Below, in pieces: positions 62,301 to 64,000 of a stretch of 64,000 nucleotides of DNA. The DNA lies in contig JAEZYS010000002.1 in the NCBI GenBank assembly GCA_023418925.1, forward strand, positions 149,186 to 213,185, given 5' to 3'. This DNA is from Bacillota bacterium (GTDB taxonomy: Bacteria; Bacillota; Clostridia; Oscillospirales; Ruminococcaceae). The position numbers and the translations under genes are program-made. Position 1 is the stretch's first letter; each line of letters starts with the position of its first letter. The notes beneath the pieces are model-generated. The model worked only from the letters and a program-made list of their open reading frames with translations, ran no database searches and had not been told where the DNA came from.

Positions 62301-64000
62301 GAATAGCTAATTTAGGAACTGGAGGAAACCTTAAATTCAACTTCTTAGCAGGTGGAGGAATAGGAGTATTCAATAATGGTGGAACAATGAATCTTGGAGC
62401 AAATATAAATGTGACAGGATCAGGTTCACTAGCAGCAACAACAAATGGAAGCCTAAGCTCTTCAGGAACTCTAAACGTAGGAGAAGGCTCAACAGGACTT
62501 ATGGGGCTATATGATTCAGGACTTACAGCAGCACACAGTGTAAATAACTCTGGTACAATAACAGCTGTATCTGGAGGAATAGGACTGGCAGCAGTAAAAG
62601 GAGGAACAAATCCTGGCTTTCCAGTAACAATAAATAATACAGGAACAATCAATGCATCTGGAAAATCAAGTACAAATACACCATCAATAGGAATCTATAC
62701 AGATGTAGCAGATGTAGCAAATACAGGAAATATAAATGTAGGAAGTAATGGAATTGGAATATATTCAGCTCACAATGGTGTGCTTACTTCTGTACAAAAT
62801 AATAATATGAATATGACAGGAACAGATGGAATAGGAGTATATATTAAAGGAGCAACAAATGGACTTACTGCAAATAATATAAACTCAACAAGTTCAAGAA
62901 ATACAGGAGTAGTTCTAGAGGGAACAGCAGGAAATATAAATGTAGGAACTGTTAACTTAGGAAATGAAAGTGTAGGAGTATTTGCAACAGGAACAGCAGT
63001 TTCCACAATAGATGGAACAATATCAACAGGTAAAGGAAGCGCATCAAAAAGTGCAATAGGAATAGTAGCTCAAAATGGAGCAGATATGACTATGGCAGGG
63101 ACAGCAACAATTACAACTGAGGATAAGGGAATAGGAGTATATGCTGAAGGAGCATCAACAACAGCAACAGTTTCAAATGCAGGAAATATTTCAGTAGGAG
63201 CAAATGGAATATATATGTATTCTAAAGGTGCTACATTAAATTTCAGTGGAAATATTGTAGCTAATAATCAAACAGGAATAGTAGCAGAAGGTGGAACTAT
63301 TAATGTTATGGGAGCTTCAACAATAACAGTTCAAAATGGAGGAGTAGGAGCCTATGTAAAAGGAGCAGCACCATCCTTTGGAACAACAACAATAGATGTA
63401 CAAACAGGAACATCTTCTATATATTCTATGGGAGTTTACTATGACGGAGTATCTTCTATAGGAACTGCACCTGTAATAACACAATCAGGAAGCTATACTC
63501 TGGGAATGGCACTTAATAGTTCAACAGGAACTACAGCAGGAGGAATTTCTATTGGAGGTGCTGGAACATCTAATCAAGTAGGAGTAATGGCAAAAGGAAA
63601 CTCTAACCTTACAGTAGCAGGAACAGTAAATATAAGTGGAGGAGATAATAATATTGGTATATATGGAGAAAATAGTATAATTACTGTAAATGGTAATGTA
63701 GCAGTTGGAAATTCTTCATTATGTATAAATAAAGCCTCTTCATCAATAGGGGTTGTTTTAAGTGGTGGTTCATATACAGGAAGTGGAAATCTTTCAGCAA
63801 GAAACTACAGTATAGGTGTTTTTGGAAAAAAAATGGCACCTGGAAGTGTAATTACTCAAGGAACTGGAACAGAAACAATGGCTGTTGGAACAGAAGGAGT
63901 TGGAATCTATGGAGAAGGAACTGGAGGAACAATAACTGCTAACATGTCAAACATTACAGTAGGAACAGGTAATGCAATAGGAGTATATGCCAAAGGAATG
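56309..64000 (+). CDS. Giant Fusobacterium-type autotransporter adhesin, C-terminus beyond window
   Basis: A surface-exposed type V secreted protein. The frame was followed at several points and is open to the last base, giving at least 2564 residues. It starts MRKNDIEKSLKRFLKRKVSY, the autotransporter-associated N-terminal signal type of Fusobacterium, with GGGGGAAG upstream. A coiled segment (about 45-75) and a Pro/Thr/Val-rich stretch (about 190-300) follow. Then come thousands of bases of beta-helix repeats with many GIGIYA, SVGIY and NAGTI-like units. The beta-barrel domain would lie to the right. Host-binding function is inferred from the family; the ligand is unknown. Confidence 0.88.
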   Translation, partial: MRKNDIEKSLKRFLKRKVSYSLSLLIAFMITGGISLGAGITAEEIQETKNDLLTRIQTEREEIKRKIEENERLIKEYNLDFVELVRKGDFYSKPLMPSTQVFFSYQHLDNGTMKNKTISEFSKTIDAINKHYGTKSGRSLLESNGNIGVDKILEGNGVAVDDNVFRETIEVGANIKLIQPELPVVNPNVSVTVSAPTVNLGALPETVSPTTPTITPITAPSINAPSAPAGVSVTVTTPSTVEKITVTAPTITTPTAPSDKTITVATPITPDGYTPSIIPVPNKPGTPATPAISVLVPLNLTFNGTGFGQGYTPSMSKNNIIAQNYDSYSTTGTLNIETGTTTSGTSWSGGTMQAVTGATTVTLTSPGSTSSQLNAFISDAANHDVIINGNYVMTRGTLGNSTAMFVSLNPYEVGRGGTTANRTYTFAGTLTLNGHNNASSGSCLVGFEHQLLRGGGGGGSFSTTSTSILENTGTIILNSGYNMVGIMIDTEYNESSIAGSAFTTQPQTKNSGNIIINGKQSIGIDYGYYYSARPNSIVSLGNIEINGENNYGFRMKDYFNNNNFYYDATNVTGSNGTITVAGKKNIGVAIAQGTSTGDPISRITGLNILVNGEENVGFFRNVTTATNTNDMVLNDTTVNSLNFGANAKKSTLVRSDQNAIQLNKNITVTSGLTGNSFAQASGTGTIKNTAILQSNLSEFTGLIANGSGASITNSGTIEITGNNNKNIGLATVNNGVGSNSGTVKVLGTGNNKSGIYNTGTFTISNGSNIEVTGESSSGIYNSNTVNINGTVVLKGTEGTTAIYSNGGTITSTSGNTLTISIDDTSNPTTRGLAVYAEGGATVNLGAAKIDVKNGAAGIAAFGAGTSINLTGAELKYSGEGYAAYSDGNGTINLTNANLELSGKATGVELDLLAPKVTMNNTTITMMSNDATVANLKNATGLLTSNLKSTVETNLGSGVTIVDGSDGTNTFDKYKIATVDGGDLTIDANMDKYNRNSNNAGYFYSRRFMGQRLNLSVGAGITVTASTDTAYATTYFNNQVVGLEMNSSKAATSATDAQINLLANSKVIADRTDSGNGAIGLYMNFGKIDIAAGAEVEVEKGTGGGNIVNNKAVGIYAVNGSTVSNAGDIKVGGNQSIGILGMAYREQPVGTPIVDEFGTGGIFTIQGKVNVTNSKNITLDGTGTIGIYVHNNKVSGLNTDAVVTNTVNGVITVGSSDSSNVAIGIYGKNATISNLGKISVGDGGIAIYATEGSRITDLGTLDLGADGVGIMVDGASTISANSVTLTSNNTGTLGKTGIFYKGTLGTEDQNVGVNINASALDKGTAIYAENMNVTSSGTLNIGKEGVGIFVKGNSSQTGKNTGSIDLTSGKIGAVGMYTKTANLINESISATTGIISVNDASQIGMYAEGINVKAINKGTINLNVDGATGIYVKSGATAKLGTGNNIVFGGKSSVGVFAENAKVNFENNLTFTNDNVNKNIYVYGKNSSVGIDAGSLVKVDGINIPTTAGIEGNKTVGIYLENAGTGSTFNGTGNLEVLNGAVGIYSKGNNTLDVNVAVAGDKTTGIFIDGASTISGTVTAKGTSSAGAVGVYGSGGIVTVGAGGLVLNTDAGRGTGMYLTDGASTTGGSITVNNTAAGTKNIGVYYSKGATSGTVTNSSAISLIGSESIGIYAADGITLVNNANITSTAGKTEDIGSYVGGGSQLTSTGTITMNDNDSIGIYTEEGKGINSGNILMNGSPSAPTKSVVGMVAEAKAGKTAAVENAAGGTITAGANLGMYIGGTGTSSGKNAGTITTTTGTGVYVDGSTNSFDGTGGTINSNKVGMYLKNTEANKIKTGTLNIASGGVGVFGENSKIDFTVDTSNSGGAVGVVAKGTSVISGNITTGQDSVGVYVLDNSVTFNGANIATGIKSGTPLKSSIGILLKSALGAYTMSNVTVNAQNGVGIYLDGTTPGTNLTHSGTINTVGGIGIYVDNGTTLTTNTTVLNINGGTGVYIKGGIANLGTGGNLKFNFLAGGGIGVFNNGGTMNLGANINVTGSGSLAATTNGSLSSSGTLNVGEGSTGLMGLYDSGLTAAHSVNNSGTITAVSGGIGLAAVKGGTNPGFPVTINNTGTINASGKSSTNTPSIGIYTDVADVANTGNINVGSNGIGIYSAHNGVLTSVQNNNMNMTGTDGIGVYIKGATNGLTANNINSTSSRNTGVVLEGTAGNINVGTVNLGNESVGVFATGTAVSTIDGTISTGKGSASKSAIGIVAQNGADMTMAGTATITTEDKGIGVYAEGASTTATVSNAGNISVGANGIYMYSKGATLNFSGNIVANNQTGIVAEGGTINVMGASTITVQNGGVGAYVKGAAPSFGTTTIDVQTGTSSIYSMGVYYDGVSSIGTAPVITQSGSYTLGMALNSSTGTTAGGISIGGAGTSNQVGVMAKGNSNLTVAGTVNISGGDNNIGIYGENSIITVNGNVAVGNSSLCINKASSSIGVVLSGGSYTGSGNLSARNYSIGVFGKKMAPGSVITQGTGTETMAVGTEGVGIYGEGTGGTITANMSNITVGTGNAIGVYAKGM

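Noticed and set aside
56701..63006. Several open minus-strand frames with Pro/Val-rich translations opposite the autotransporter
   Set aside because: They are antisense shadows of the repeat-rich + strand gene; they lack ribosome sites and show biased repeated composition.

Overview
The window reads as three kinds of DNA joined end to end. From 1 to about 41.5 kb it resembles a low-GC gut Clostridia chromosome, most like Ruminococcus or a close Oscillospiraceae relative. The basis is a clostridial-type PurL, a type III glutamine synthetase, a split ThrE-type exporter and the codon use. From about 52.2 kb to the right edge it is much AT-richer and looks like Fusobacterium, with a RadA/FadA-like coiled-coil protein followed by a giant type V autotransporter. 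Between them, about 41.5-52.2 kb, lies a higher-GC mobilizable element of the Firmicutes type carrying tet(O).

Left chromosome (1-17.9 kb): a partial purL, a class A penicillin-binding protein, an RlmL/YpsC-like rRNA methyltransferase, a divergent FtsA-like protein, two adjacent TrkA-type potassium regulators, a small unknown protein, lepA, a FabG-like reductase overlapping a two-gene ThrE exporter, glnN, and an initiator tRNA-fMet gene.

Integrated element (about 17.9-41.5 kb): it starts next to tRNA-fMet with a candidate small RNA and a tyrosine integrase. A 120-bp array of eight 15-bp repeats lies just upstream of the integrase. Its cargo includes ribbon-helix-helix proteins, a Fic-domain protein whose motif histidine is glutamine, and a very large methylase-helicase. 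It also holds a stripped phage head module (TerS, TerL, portal, minor capsid protein with a toxin-like tail, possible immunity gene), a truncated subtilase with cellulose-binding-like domains, and a lipoprotein. A near-perfect 19-bp palindrome (AATTCCCCA-S-TGGGGAATT) recurs nine times at 20.6-40.2 kb, in leaders, across stop codons and in frame inside the large protein. The 3' end of the methylase-helicase is duplicated about 15.8 kb apart. The second copy is cut at helicase motif VI by the next element.

Mobilizable tet(O) element (about 41.5-52.2 kb): large serine recombinase, small accessory protein, YdbC-like PC4 protein, ParB-like protein, MobV relaxase, RepA-like ATPase, sigma-like regulators (one with an internal stop), a cysteine-rich KTR protein, and tet(O) with its leader peptide and attenuator. 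The recombinase would move the element, MobV would allow transfer by a helper, and RepA may support replication.

Right part (52.2-64 kb): two unknown proteins, a serine resolvase overlapping a zeta-toxin-like kinase, a small possible antitoxin, an AT-rich gap, and the autotransporter operon, which runs off the window. No return to Ruminococcus-like DNA is seen after the tet(O) element. The window is therefore either an assembly chimera through a shared mobile element or an unusual cross-phylum junction; sequence alone cannot decide.
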